Below, one piece after another: positions 12,440 to 26,387 of a stretch of DNA of 64,000 bases. The notes under the pieces are model-generated. The model did not search any database. It was not told the origin of the DNA and worked only from the letters and a program-made list of their open reading frames with translations. The stretch's first letter is position 1. Each line of letters starts with the position of its first letter. Origin of the DNA: Takakia lepidozioides (lineage: Eukaryota > Streptophyta > Takakiopsida > Takakiales > Takakiaceae); assembly GCA_030704615.1 (NCBI GenBank), contig CM060733.1, positions 71,486,001 through 71,550,000 of the forward strand. Reading direction: 5' to 3'. The translations under genes and the position numbers were made by a program.

Positions 12440-12900
12440 TTACTTTTCTTGTGGGCCCAGTGGTCAGAGTATCCCTAGGAGCAGTGTCGGCAGCTGTTAA
12501 ACCGTTAACCAAAACCTCATCAATAAACTCGACGTAGTTTTCTAACGCAAGAGAACCTGCGTTATGGAAATGGAAATGCGTTCCTTGAATGTTGCAGCCT
12601 GTAGTAGGGCGCCACCAATGTGTGAAGGCACCATGAGAGCAGGAAAATGATGATATTACTCTATCATGACGTCACCCTTGGCCCTGCTGGATCTTAGCTA
12701 ACCAATCCCTGCTGTTCAAACTGGGTCCCACCAAGAAAGGATGGGGCTTGTGTGGTCGCTGGCCTTGCAATGTTGGGAAGATGTCGTTCCCGACGTGCAT
12801 CCTGCCAACGGAGACAAATGTTATGTGTGGCTTGGCTATCAGTCAATCCACCAATGAACGGGAGTTTGGGAAACAAGCGGGAAAATGGAGGGATTCCTTA
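12440..12900. other. Stretch between MULE gene and GAR1 fragment
   Basis: No protein motif was found here on either strand. In particular the C-terminal half expected for GAR1 (after GPINES) is not present, so the fragment to the right is truncated. If the MULE captured GAR1, an element border could lie in this interval, but I could not identify an inverted terminus. Confidence 0.35.
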
Positions 12901-12901
12901 C

Positions 12902-13433
12902 AAGCTTACAACTTCATTGATGGGACAAAAAATTTCTTCAACTTTCCTAATTTGGATCTTGTTCTCCAAAAAGATGGGGGCATTGAAATAGGGGATCTTC
13001 TCATGGGTCAGTTTTGTCACTACCTCGCCCTCACATGCATGTTGGAACACTGCCACCTCTGCCATACCAATTTCCAACATGCAATTTTTTGGTTTGACCA
13101 AATTGCAACTCGTTTATTAAAGACCCAACTGCCAGCCAAGAGTAGCTCTAGAAGGCAGCCATAGAGGAGAGAGAACCAAGGTAACAAATAAAGTACTACA
13201 ATGTGCTAGCTGACACGAGAACGCCTGGGCAGAATCAACAACTTCCTCAGGAGGCCCTTCATCACGGTTACCGCCTCCACCACGCCCGTCAAATCTGCCT
13301 CTCCCTCTGCCACCCCTGCCTCCATAGCCACCTCCACGAAACCCTCTCCACCTCCTCGTCCACCACGCAAAGGAGGCAGGGGTGGCAGGTAGCCGCCCAG
13401 TGGTTGGCCGGTATTTGCGCCTTGCCTGTGCAT
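12902..13433 (-). pseudogene. GAR1: GAR1 (H/ACA snoRNP subunit 1) fragment
   Basis: GAR1 is a core protein of the nucleolar H/ACA particle that makes pseudouridine in rRNA. On the minus strand, 13205-13433 encodes a Gly/Arg box (GFRGGGYGGRGGRGRGRF) followed by GPPEEVV, as at the start of plant GAR1. A shorter block at about 12902-13065 encodes the conserved core: [42 protein letters not shown]. The two parts are in different frames, and a shift also lies inside the Gly/Arg box (PLRGGRGGG against GFRGGG). The core carries changes at normally invariant glycines (QIGKV to QIRKV, IFGPIN to IFCPIN). The C-terminal half is missing. Together these show a truncated pseudogene, lying about 630 bp upstream of the MULE gene start and on the same strand. 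Confidence 0.75.
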
Positions 13434-15356
13434 AACTTGGGTGATGTTGGGTTCAACCCTTCAACATGTGCCTTCAACCGTCCATTGGCCCCTCAATGGG
13501 TTGTGTGTTGAGTAGTAGGCTCAGTAAATTCACTGGACGTTAAAGGAACTTTATCTGTTATCGTATCTATGAAGTCCCAAATTCGACCTCGTGATGGATT
13601 TCATTCAGTTGTTTGGTTTAATGATAAAGTGCCAGGCCGTTGAGGCACGTTACTTGGCTATCTCATTTTTAGCATTTAAGTTGTCTCGTTAATGATGACC
13701 ATATCAACACAGTCTGGAGCTGAGGTGTGGCACTTGAGGTCTTGTATTCTGGCAAGCCAATAGGGGTTGAGCATGTGTTTATCCAGATTAGTGTGGCCTG
13801 ATTATTTAATGGAACGGAGGCAAAGGATCTCTCAGTGTGTTTTGTGTGATCTCGACAGTGTACCAGAAACTGGGATGTGCTAGATGTAAAGTGTGGATTC
13901 TGTATGTTGTGTGGACTATTACGGTGCCGTAATAGGAGAAGCGTCTCCTTGCAGCTTTTTTCCATTAAGCATTGCTTCATTTCTTCATTTCATTGTTAGT
14001 GGATCAGTGCAAAACATACATTTTGAGGAGATGCAGGAGAAGTGTCCCACTAGTTGCGGCGTTATCAACCTCCAGGAGGAGGTTTGTTGGAAAAGGAAGG
14101 GGGGAAGTGTTTCCAATAAGCATGCCTTCAAATCCGCTGTTGTCTGTTAATGGGTCAGTGCGGAGCATTCATGTTGCATATATGCAGCAGCCCATTGTGG
14201 CCTATTTCGGCGCCTTTATCCTGAACTCGACTTTGCTTCCAATGCTATGGCCCTGTTTGCCAAATGTGATGGATTTAATGGATTACAAGTGTGTTGTTCT
14301 AATGACCATGGCTCCTAGTGCACATTGCTGCATTCACATACTGGATCTTGTGCACACAGACCAATCCATACACACACGACACATCCAGAAATACTTAGGC
14401 TCAATTGCAAATAACATTTACAGAGGATTGTCCAAGCATGCATATTCCCCATATGCCACAGGGAAGCTACGCTACTTCTACAGGAAAATGTATATGCATG
14501 AGTGTCTGGGAGCCTAAACATGTATATTCTAAACATATAAGAAGGGCGGCTATGGTCCCCTCCGCCAACTGCTTGGAACTCGAATTGGCCTCTCAACGAG
14601 CTGGTGAGTGACTGGGGATCTCTATGTGAATACAATGTCAGAGGTTTCTGTCCCCCTCGTGAAAGACACGACGATGTCATGTCCATCGATAGTGCCCCCT
14701 GTGCACAACATTGCTTTCACTGTGGGCCCTCTGTTTCCCTGGCTCCTGTTCGGCTCCCTGTCCAGTGGTAGGTCCATGTCGATGATGCTTAGGAACCACC
14801 TACTCGCCTGACGAGGTCCTGGGGAATCATGAAATCATGGTAGAAACTCCATAGCTCTCAACTAAACATGCCGCGGATTGTCCCTGTAAACATCCAGGAA
14901 AATAATGATGTCGTCTGATTTTGGTGCGATGAGTCCAACGTCGCGCCCTCGATACACGCAGCTAGCTGGATTCGGCCACGCCATGGCCTCAGCACAAACT
15001 AAGAAGACACTCTGCCGTGAGGAGATGTGTAGTGGAACAACGAGCAGAGCAGAATGAGAGTGAGGCCGGCAGAAGAAGGATATCATTGCTCCACCGCCAA
15101 CTTGGTATGGGGCAGAACTCAAATTTCCTCGCACATGTCTGCATTTATTGCACAAATACGCCACAAGTTTCACCACAGTTTGCAACTGCCAGTCCCGAGC
15201 CCCGTCCTCTATTTCGGCGCCTTTATAACCTTCACTCCGAGCCTTCAACTGACAATTTCTTTTCCGCTGCCCAATTTCGGCACCGTAAAGGATTTTGCCT
15301 GCCTAATATGGCGTATTTCCAGGAGGATTAAAAAGCAGAAATCTACGTCTCATGCC
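13434..15356. other. Intergenic stretch with one diverged direct repeat
   Basis: No recognisable gene. A diverged direct repeat pairs 13966-14042 with 14117-14190 (shared ATAAGCAT, TTAATGGGTCAGTGC-like and GAGATGCAG-like blocks). The phrase CTATTTCGGCGCCTTTAT recurs near 14201 and 15209. Confidence 0.4.
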
Positions 15357-15414
15357 ACTAGCACATTATGCCAGTTGCACTAGCACATTATGCCAGTTGC
15401 ACTAGCACATTATG
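15357..15414. repeat. 22-bp tandem repeat, 2.6 copies
   Basis: The unit starts ACTAGCACATTATGCCAG and repeats at 15357, 15379 and 15401. The first two copies are identical over the full 22 bases; the third diverges after ACTAGCACATTATG. Confidence 0.9.
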
Positions 15415-15473
15415 AAACATAATGTGTCTGATTAGGACTGGCAGGCCAATGAGAGGGCGGCAAACTCAATCCT

Positions 15474-15592
15474 TTACGTACTGGAATGGGCCGCAACATG
15501 CCAATATGGCGGTTTCGGCGGCAGCTCGCCCTCCGGCTCGCCACCACCTTACCCGCCACAATGTCATGTGGCGGCCCATTCCATAGTACGTT
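15474..15592. repeat. Imperfect inverted repeat, about 27-bp arms
   Basis: The left arm, TACGTACTGGAATGGGCCGC and the next six bases (15475-15500), is the imperfect reverse complement of 15563-15592, which reads CATGTGGCGGCCCATTCCAT and then AGTACGT. The loop is about 60 bases and GC-rich, with further short GCC/GGC symmetry. It could fold into a long hairpin or be a short MITE-like insertion. Confidence 0.65.
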
Positions 15593-15745
15593 ATTCCTAA
15601 ACATCATCCATTTCGGGAAAACTACTATCCACGGTTACAGGTCCATATTGCGTGTTGGGTCTGGAAACCTCAATTCTAATTCCGCGAGCGGCCATTCCTG
15701 TGGGGTTATTGCGGCGCCCTTATTGGCCAAATTGCAGTTTTTCCA

Positions 15746-15998
15746 TGAGCTTCGCTGGCGGTCCATGAGCTTGGGCTCGATGTCATGAGTGGATACTGTT
15801 ACCCATGAGCGGAGTGTTTCGAGTTTCGACCATGAGCGCGGAAATCTTCGAGAACCAATTTCTTATTTTCATAAACTATTTTTAAAAAAAATCGATTACT
15901 TTTTTTTTCCTTAAAAAATTCTGCCGTTATTGGTAGTGTGTTGCGTGGCGGCTCATGGCCCATGCATGCCCGCTCATGGGCTCATGGGCTCATGGAAT
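15746..15998. repeat. Cluster of CCATGAGC and its reverse complement
   Basis: CCATGAGC or a near match occurs at about 15746, 15764, 15803 and 15831, and its reverse complement GCTCATGG recurs between about 15952 and 15996, three times in close tandem. The two groups face each other around an A/T homopolymer stretch (15875-15920). Confidence 0.55.
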
Positions 15999-18469
15999 AG
16001 CAATCCCCAGTTCTTCGATGTCACCGCGTCCCCCTTCCTTCCAATCAGGTATGAATCCATCCACTGCCCTCTTCGCTGGAGTGCTTCTAAGACTCGAGAG
16101 ATTATCGGTTGGAGACGTTAAGAGAAGACTTCCTCCGGAGTATGGTGAAAATGTGGGTAGGATAGTGCCTAGTGGTCAATGTCTATGAAAGAACTCCGGT
16201 GTTACTATCAGTGCTCTGATACTATTGGGTGAGGTGCGATCAAATAGTTTTGGTGACTGTTGCTTTGTTTAGGGTTTATGTGTTTGCGAATGGCTTTGAC
16301 TTTTGAGCGGCTTCAGAGAATGTTAGGTTTCATGTAGGTTCAATGCTTATATAAGCTTAAGCAGAAGCTGTGACGGATTTCATTGTAATAATGCATTTTT
16401 TAGGTGTGCTGCTAGTTGACTTTTGGGGAAAGTGGGTAGGCATCAATTTCCCACGAGACTCGTGGCTGCAAATAAAGTTAAAAGCCCTTGCACACTAGAG
16501 GTTGATGCGAGAAGTAGATCTCACCTATTTACTTTTTCTGGATACATCTCATTGTACAAGTCACTCAACCAGTCCCGTATATCAAATGCTTGCTCTTCTC
16601 CATCTCTGTCCAAATATGAAGCTTGCATCATGATTTCTCCCCCGTGCCTATTGGACCTAGTTGATGGGTGTATGGTTCTGAAGTTATTTGTTCCACTGGT
16701 TGCTACACAATTATTGGACCACTGGCGAGAACAATTTCATCAGTATGATTCTTGAGGTTATTTGCTTCACTGGTTGCAGGACTGTTGGAGCAATGACTGA
16801 AAAGCCTTGGGATGTCGAGCATAGCTGCAGTACAGCAACTTCAACACCTCTATTTGAGGAAGAGAAGTTGAAGGCTGGCCTGGCATAAGTCAATGTACCA
16901 TGTACATTTGATGCGTCTGTACCTTCGATTGTGTCCCACTTGAGGTAGAAGAACAACAGACCATTGAAGGGGGCGAAGCCAGGCCATGCCTCCTTACAAG
17001 CTCGAGATTGAATGTACTGCATACTGCAGGTGTGTTTTTATAGAAAGTAGGATGAAGGAAAGAGGTTCAGATGGTCACCTGATGTTAATAAACTGGAATT
17101 AACCAGATCTTGACAATTTCAGAGGGAAAGGAAAACAGCACTTCACCACCAGACTTCAATCAAAGGTAATGGGCTATGCTGTTGTCAACAGCATGCCTTC
17201 TGAAAGTGTTGGCTAACATGCCACCACTTTGAGGGAACTTGAGGTTTTAGTACTTAGTTGTACCTTCTCCTTTTCAGTGGATGTGACTGCTTCTCTCAAT
17301 AATCTGTGTATATCTTTTGATGAATTGCAGCTGTGGGTACTGCTGCAATTGGGAATGGGGACTGAGGATACCAGGTCCTTTCTATATCGGATTTTCTCCC
17401 TCTTGGATTCCTCTGCGCCTACGCAAATGCCGGAAGGGGAACATTGAGAGCTATAAGTTGCCGATATTTGCCAAGTATGTTTTTTTGGAGGTTCTTTAGG
17501 TTTTTGCACTTTCTTTTTCAATCCCTTATCTGTATCATGAGATATTGTCATTGGAAGTTTGCAAGTTTTATTTCTAGTTTATTTGGAATGGTCTCATATA
17601 CCCCAGTTGGCTGCGGGGAGTTAGTGTTCCGGAGGGACTGTTCATTTATGCGTATGTCATGTCATAACTAACAGCGCATGGGGCACAATTCCTGTCCACA
17701 GCCATCCTAGTCTCATTTCTAGACAGGTTGTGACTTGCAGTGCAATCATTTCCATGTGTCACATCTGGCACCAACATGGGCGATTAAAGCAGTAGTGCTG
17801 GAAAACATTTTCTTTCTAGTATGACCCTGGGGTAAGCCATCAAGGCACTCTCTCAGTAGAGGGACAACCAAGTTTCGCCTAACCTTTGAGGTGTAGTGCA
17901 ATTAGCATGGATATTTCTTGTCTATCAATTTGTTGGGTGAAAGGGAGAACGAGGTGACATCTTTGAACTCTGAACATTGATGGTGTGAATGATAACTTTG
18001 ATGGGATGAGATGATTAAGGATGGAGGGCCATGGTTTAGCAGGTTTTGGACAGCGACGAGTCAAAGTGGGTCACCCTACTATGGCCTCACATCCAATGGC
18101 AACTTCCCGGCTCAGGTCCTTCTGCTTGTTCTCTAATTGTTATCAATCTCAGCACTGTTGGTCACATTTTGTGGAAGCATCTTACTGGGTCTAGTATGTA
18201 CCACTTAAAAAATATCTACATGCTATCAAAGCAGTAGTATAGCAGGCATGGCCACTCAAAATCCCCTAGAACCACACTCAGATCACTGGCTCATTATCTG
18301 TCAGAGTGCATTGAGTCTCCAGGTTCTCCTGGGAATATCCTCTTTCTGACAGGCTACTTTGAAGTTCTAGTGAGTGGAAAGCATGGATCGCTTTTCTCCT
18401 CCCCAGGTTGGTTGTACCAGCGCAGTAATTTGTGTAAATTGCAGTAAGTTCTCTGTAACTGCTCAAGAT
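15999..18469. other. Intergenic stretch, nothing recognised
   Basis: ORFs of 60-112 codons occur on both strands but none carries a family motif. A short direct repeat (TTATTTG.TTCACTGGTTGC type) pairs 16679-16720 with 16755-16797. Undetected upstream exons of the 3D-domain gene could lie in the right part. Confidence 0.35.
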
Positions 18470-19021
18470 GAAGGATTGGGTGATGATCAGTGTACATGTT
18501 CTGGTGTGGGTGGAGGCAGGCCAGGTCTCCTTTACTGTCCATGCTGAGCCTCATGCACTACCAAAAGCTCCCTGGTCGCATTCTGCTGTTTCCATGGCGC
18601 CTCTTCCCAAGACACGGCTCGATTGCGGCAGACACTGCTCACTATCCATTTGGAACACGCATGTTTGTGCCTGGATATGGCTGGGGCGAGGCAAGTTGCG
18701 ACCGTTGCTCTTAGCCTTAACAGGAAAGGGGCGGGGGAAAACAGGGGTAGTCTTATAGTCTAACTGGAGAGAGGAAGTCCTTAAGCTGCTTCAGTGGCCT
18801 TGTGCTTAGGCTTTGCGCTTTTTTCACAATTGTGATGATGGACGCATTCTGGGAAGCAGGTAGAAGACCGAGGGGGTGCAATAAAGGGACCCACACGCAT
18901 TGATTTGTACCATCACTCACACAAGGAAGCTCTCAAGTGGGGTCGTTGCAAGCTCCAGGTCTTTCTTTTGCTTGCATTCACCCACTCTGTTTTGGGTGGC
19001 TTCCATCTCACCGAATGGTAA
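18470..19021 (+). pseudogene. 3D-domain (Asp-Asp-Asp) protein, fragment with frameshift
   Basis: The 3D domain is a small double-psi barrel fold defined by three Asp residues, found in wall-acting lytic enzymes of bacteria and in some plant and algal proteins. The block 18590-18690 encodes LFPRHGSIAADTAHYPFG and then TRMFVPGYGWGE (first Asp in ADT). The next exon, 18860-19021, starts VEDRGGAIKGPTRIDLYHH and carries the second and third Asp, ending in a TAA at 19019-19021. The exons join in phase 0 over a 169-base intron with a GC donor (GAG|GCAAGT) and an AG acceptor. Upstream, PKAPWSHSAVS lies in a different frame from WRLFPRHGS, so one extra base near 18595 breaks the reading frame. No start codon or signal peptide could be fixed. 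Confidence 0.65.
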
Positions 19022-20768
19022 CTGAGTATCGCCCCAAGCCTACGGCAACGACACTTTTCTTGTCATTTTATTTGAAAGAGGAAGGGAGAGAGAGAGACCC
19101 CAGCTCAATCTTAAAGAGAAAAAACCTCTTTAGCAACCATTCTCTCTCACTGAAGCATCTTGTGTCACATTCATTCTGACCAGAGGCATACATGAGCGGT
19201 GCTGGAAGTGACCTCATTTTCTGTCATGTTGTCGATCCCGACCGTTACCTCACCCTGTAGCTAGAGTCGCCAGCTGTGTGCAGGCAATTGTGGTTATTCT
19301 GGGTTGAGTCTCACACCCAGGTGGGCTCAGACCACATTGGACAAATGTTCATCCAACCCACTTTCTTACTTAGCCCTTGTTTTCTTATCCCTGAAGATGT
19401 ATGTCACTTCCAGCAACTTCATTTTGAGAGAGTAGGAATTTTTTTGGACCCTTTCATCAGGCTAAAAAGGATCCAGTCTTTGTTGATAGGTGCTTCTGGT
19501 GGGTACAGCAACCAATGCGTCCAGTTACTTGGTGGTAATATTGGGAGCTTCAGTGGCTAAGGAATTTGTTTGGGAAGCATGAGGGGCAGAAAGGAAAAGG
19601 AGCCAAGATAATGTCCTCACGAATGTGATGGCTTTGCCAGTCCCAGATGTTTTGGCCTTACAGCTAAGACACAGCTGGATACAAGATCCCCCAGTTTCTT
19701 GCACAATCTCAATAGGGAACGATCAGCCTTCCTTATGGGAGTGAACTTTGCAGCACACCTCTCAAAATTGGAGTTGCCAGGAGACAGGTTAAAACATGTT
19801 CATTGTTCTGCTCCAGCCATCCAGGGAAGGTAGAGAGAGAGATGGGCTCATGGGAAAAGGGTCAGTGGGGCTTATAAGATGGGATTTGTTTGCAGGTTTT
19901 GATCGTGAAACCAGGAGAGAGTACACTGGACACTCTAAGAGTTCCAAAGCCAGTCAAATCTGTGCTGAAAGGCTTGAATTGGTTGCGTTGTCTGATTTTC
20001 TAGTGTTTCATTATTTTTGTGAACTCTTCACCCCAAGTTCTGACCCTTGTGATCACCTGAGTTTGCTAAGCTACTAGACAAATGTTAAGCTACTAGACAA
20101 ACAGCTCAGTGGAGTGGCAGCTCTCACAGAGCTCACTAAGAGGATCAAGATCAGAAAAGAACTAGCCTTGAAGTTTCTTAGTTTGTTATTGATGATGGCT
20201 ATTTTGAAGCCCGCCATTTTGTTTAATTTTTCAGGTGAAGTTAGAGTCAGCTTTAGAGGTATTACTTTTCCCACCACTTTCTAGCGAGGTAAACACTGTA
20301 TATTGCTCAGGAATGTTTCACAAGTTTGTTCAGGTGGAAAATTCCATTTTTTGAGCTGTCAACTTTACCCATCAGACAACTAAGGGCTAGGTCCCGCAAG
20401 GAGTCCTGGGATAGTCTTAGCACCCACCTATGTGTAGCCAGTATTCACCTCTTTTGTCCTTGAGAAGGTTCTCCATTTTTGCATTTTGAATAACATTACC
20501 AGTGAAATTAGTGCTGGTTCAAGGGCAGTAAATTAGTTTCCATACTGTTGCTGGGCCCAGGGCGGGATCCGATTGAGGAAGCTGGGCCTGACAATCATCA
20601 GTTAACAAGAGAATCTAGGTTGCAATGGATGCCATAGCTCTGCCGTTACGTGAACTCTACAAGAGTGTTGTCTAAGGATAACTGAGGTGATCTGGGACAG
20701 CTTTTCAGGGATTGCAGTGTCCATCATGATGCTGAATAATGCAATACACTCGCACTAATACCATGTTT
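19022..20768. other. Intergenic stretch, nothing recognised
   Basis: No domain motif or long-range repeat was seen. A 16-base sequence (GCTAAGCTACTAGACA type) is repeated in tandem near 20070-20101. Confidence 0.35.
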
Positions 20769-20935
20769 TTCTCTTTGGACAAGGGAAGAATGTATATGGC
20801 ACTGATGGACTTCAAGCAATACCAGCTCCAAGATGGGCTTCAATTCCAGTTAAGCTCTATGGGACTTATGAGAGTATGTATAACAAGCCTAAAACGGCGA
20901 TGGGCTCTCTTGCTTTGGCAAAACATAAGAAAAAG
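20769..20935 (+). CDS. Isolated putative exon, unassigned
   Basis: In one frame this block encodes a convincing protein segment: LFGQGKNVYGTDGLQAIP, then APRWASIPVKLYGTYESM, then YNKPKTAMGSLALAKHKKK. It ends at a good splice donor, AAG|GTGAGA at 20935/20936. The upstream frame is closed by a TAA before about 20760, so an acceptor should lie in the T-rich stretch near 20762-20780. I do not recognise the protein and found neither the preceding nor the following exon. It may be a captured gene fragment rather than part of a living gene. Confidence 0.35.
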
Positions 20936-21744
20936 GTGAGAGTGAGGGGCATGACAGTACACCAATCTGAGCGTTGCTACACTTTGACCACATTTTCTCC
21001 ATTGACTTGAACATGTTGCAAAGTCTGTCTTTACAAGAAAGCCAACAAAGCCTTGGAAAACCTATATTGATGCGTTTTGGTAAAGATTGCACTACTGCAC
21101 GGTGGTGGTGCAACACTTGCATGGATGCTTATTCATAATCATATTAACAAGCCTTTTTTAAAAAGCCTTAACAACCTGCATTCGTTGCATGACTGTACAG
21201 GGCTGACACAGGGTGAAGATCACTCTTGTGAAGAAATTATTCTTCACAATTTCTCTGCGCATCTGCATGAAACATGTGATTGGATTTCCACTCCACTGCA
21301 TGCAAACGGACGTGTATCTATGTTCACCCCATGCCAACTAACTAGAATACTAGGTCACAAGGAGAGAACTCTGAAAAAAGTGTAGATTTTTAATAAAACC
21401 CCTTCAAAGAGTGACACTTTTGAACACCCAACTCAGCATCAAGAGTGGAAAACTTGAAACTGTGCTGTTTACCAGTACTACATGACCAACATTGGCAGCT
21501 TAAGGATCACATCAGTAGCTCGAAGGACGAATGGTCCTGTAAGGTCAATGCAGAGCTCTTCTCTCTCCCTACATCCCGGCTTTAATCCCGAGCAAAGTCA
21601 GTAACCTTGCAGATTTTGTTACAAAGTAAAATAATCTACCAAAAGAGTTGGACCAGATTGGTTTGCAGGCTCTTGGGAGAGCACTTGCAAGCTGCGAAAT
21701 GGAAGGACATGGCCTCATGCTAGCTAGGATTGTGCAGAGAGAAT
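20936..21744. other. Region 3' of gapA
   Basis: It holds only short ORFs without motifs. It includes the 3' untranslated region of the minus-strand gapA gene at its right edge. Confidence 0.4.
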
Positions 21745-23740
<1,996 letters not shown>

Positions 23741-25560
23741 CTGCGTTCATGACAGCATATGTAAATTCAAACTCGAACATGAGAAGAAGACCCCAACAAG
23801 GGAAGAGTAACTGTGGACGAACTCCTCATTGTGTAGGGCCATATTACGCTCATGCACTGTTAGTGTCACCGGTGTCTGACGTCTGAGCAATGCTTGCCTG
23901 TCAGCGGCTCAAGGGTCAGCGATATAGCCATGAAAATGGCAGGTGAAGGACGCACTATCGTTGCCAAAGGATTGGAATTCAAAAATAATTCGGTGACAGG
24001 CGTGCATCACAATGTTAAATTGTCGGAGAAAGTTACCAAAGCACACAAACCAGCTCCGACCTCCGCTCCCCTCAACCAAACCATAAACAAATGATGACTT
24101 CAGGCCTACTCGGAGACGCGACATTCGCACAGGCACCTTACACATCATAGCATGCAGCTCAATCACCAGCTACTTAACGATTCAGCATTTTCCTTGAAAA
24201 AATACTTCTAAAGACCAACGAGAAGTTCAAGGAGTTATTCACACGAGAAAGAATTTCTGCCTGCTCTGGCACTGACATGCACAAGGAGACACCGCTGCAC
24301 GATAAAAAAAAATGAAGTACGAGGAAAAGTTCCACATTCTAGCTCCAGAAAGCAATCAGAGCGCGTTCGCCTGCACTCCTAGCATCTTCTCCGAATTAAT
24401 AGCAGCCCCCCCCCCCCCCCCCCCCCTTTGATTCAGAATGACAGTATACTAATAGCATTACTGCAGTTCAACCGGCAAGACCCCAACACGACATTTTGAC
24501 AATACAGTCAGGAAGCGCCAAGAATAGAGCAATTTGAAGCAGACTAAACACCCAAATGGCAATCACAGGCCGACCAATGCCCTCACATAACCAGATTCCA
24601 AACCCATCAGCGATGACACACCTTGACAGTGGAGGCAGAGCTACAACTTGGCACAGCGGCCATGGAGAGAGCTGCCGCCATAGCTTCCGTCTCAGGCCCT
24701 CACCAGCACTGCTTCTGCGATCCAACACTGGGCCCGAGTAGCGAGAGACACAGCGCAGGCAGGCAATAATGTATGAAGCCCAAAAGCTCACCCACCATAG
24801 CCAATTGCAGTCCACTAAAACTGAGACCGTGCCTGGATAAGCAAGACGAACCCATCACCGCGTATTCACGCCGTACATGACTCTCGCACGAACCGTCAGC
24901 CACTACATGCACTATGTATTACCTCCATGCAGGTGTCTTAAGTGCGATTGACACCCACATCCGCAGTAGTTAACCGTGCGCTACATACGGAGCGCATGAC
25001 CGTGGAATACATTAGTAAAAGGTGGCCATACACGCCTGTGGCCACGCTTCGTCTGCGCTGCCTGTGGCTAAGGCCCGACGCCGTCGATGGCAGCTGACGC
25101 CGTCCTATTTCTGTGGACGGAGACCCTTTCACCCAAAGGACGCCGTCCCTTGTTTCGACGGACTTCGTCCGTGCCGCCGTCCAGGGTATTTATCCGGGGC
25201 TACTACCCAGCGCCTAATAGGAGTATGCCACGTATCCACCTTTTCCAGTTGAAAACGGATGGATGTATTTTCTCCATTATGGATGTATTTTCTCTCTTCG
25301 GTCACCTTGTTGGAAATCTCATTTGCAACACTCTTAGCCCAGCCTCTTGTCTTGGTCCCAACATCTCCAGGTAGAATGGCATTAACACATACACACCCCT
25401 GTTCATCACTAAACCATCTCCCAAGTTCCAACGAGAGGTGAATTGGAAGCATGTTCACACTCAATGGTTCTTTGAGGGCCAATCCGGGCTTGACAATTTT
25501 GTACTCTGCTTCATTGTGCTTATGGGTCCCTAGCAGTTTCATTTCATTTCTTGTCAGTCA
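23741..25560. other. gapA upstream region and poly-C tract
   Basis: The part next to gapA should hold its first coding exon, 5' UTR and promoter; no TATA box or light-response motif could be assigned with confidence. A run of 21 C lies at 24406-24426. Around 25078-25200 several GACGG/CCGTC repeats form local symmetry (GCCGTC, GACGG, CCGTCC). An ORF of 137 codons on the minus strand (25129-25542) has no recognisable motif. Confidence 0.4.
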
Positions 25561-25905
25561 TTTGGGAAAACAATCGGAGTAATGTAAGAACTGCAATTCT
25601 TACACTTTCCACCAGATTCGGCGCCTCCTGTCAAGGCCCTTGTCAAATCCTTCCGACCCCCTCTTACCCCGGACTTACTATTAAATATTTCAGAATGCAA
25701 AAGAGTCGTTGTGCAATGACGATTGGAAAGCCGTTAGCTATGAGACCACACAGACCGGGGTGACACAACCAGTGTTGTACTGGTATGTCCATTTTGACGG
25801 GAGATAATAGGAATAATGTAAGAACTTAATGCACACCTGCAACCTCTGACAGGATGGTACGCCGTTTCGGCATGTCAAATCTTCCCCACCCTCTCTTGAG
25901 AGTGA
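25561..25905. repeat. Diverged direct repeat, about 100 bp
   Basis: Two copies lie about 235 bp apart, near 25570-25670 and 25805-25905. Both contain AATGTAAGAACT, then GCGCC or CGCCGTTTCGGC, GTCAAATC.TTCC and CCCTCTTG or CCCTCTTAC in the same order. Confidence 0.55.
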
Positions 25906-25924
25906 CATGGAACTGAAGGAGTGA

Positions 25925-26170
25925 AAACTCCAATCGGGGTTACACTAGGTTACACGACGAGGCGTGTAACTCCACTTGGGGTTACATACAATGGTTACAC
26001 GACAAGGTGTGTAACTCCACTCGGGGTTACACAGAATAGAGTGTAATTCTAGTAGGTGTAACTCACACTTGGTCTCGAAATTTGACTAAGTATGAACTGG
26101 ACTAAACAGGGTTACATGAGAGATCGGGGTTACAGAGGGTTAAACCGATTGGAATACTAATACCAATCAG
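25925..26170. repeat. GTGTAACTCCAC/GGGGTTACAC repeat block
   Basis: The phrase GGGGTTACA..GTTACACGAC(G/A)AGG(C/T)GTGTAACTCCACT occurs twice in tandem (about 25935-25980 and 25978-26030) with further partial copies to about 26060. The following part, CTTGGTCTCGAAATTTGACT to about 26130, matches 49500-49560 (CTTGGTCTCAAATTTTGACC), so this is one member of an interspersed family. Confidence 0.65.
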
Positions 26171-26387
26171 ATGTAATATACAAATAAAAATTTATGATTT
26201 ATCAATGTAAATGGCAGGCCTAAGCGTATATCACGCCTTGGTGAAGAGAACACTTTTTTTTTGGACATTTTTGATTGGTCCAAATTTTGGCGGGGGAGTA
26301 GCGGTGGGATGCTTGAAGCCGCAGAACAAAATTGAGCAAAAAACAAAATCGATACGTGGCAGAAACCCCCAATGAAAGGCAGCGTAA

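Noticed and set aside
16711-17022. 103-codon minus-strand ORF
   Set aside because: Looked protein-like in parts (LTYARPAFNF), but no family match or neighbouring exon was found.
23840-23930. A definite first exon for gapA
   Set aside because: Two candidates fit the phase, but neither has a strong donor; reported as unresolved.
25129-25542. 137-codon minus-strand ORF as a gene
   Set aside because: No recognisable motif and no splice or start context; kept only as a mention in the region entry.
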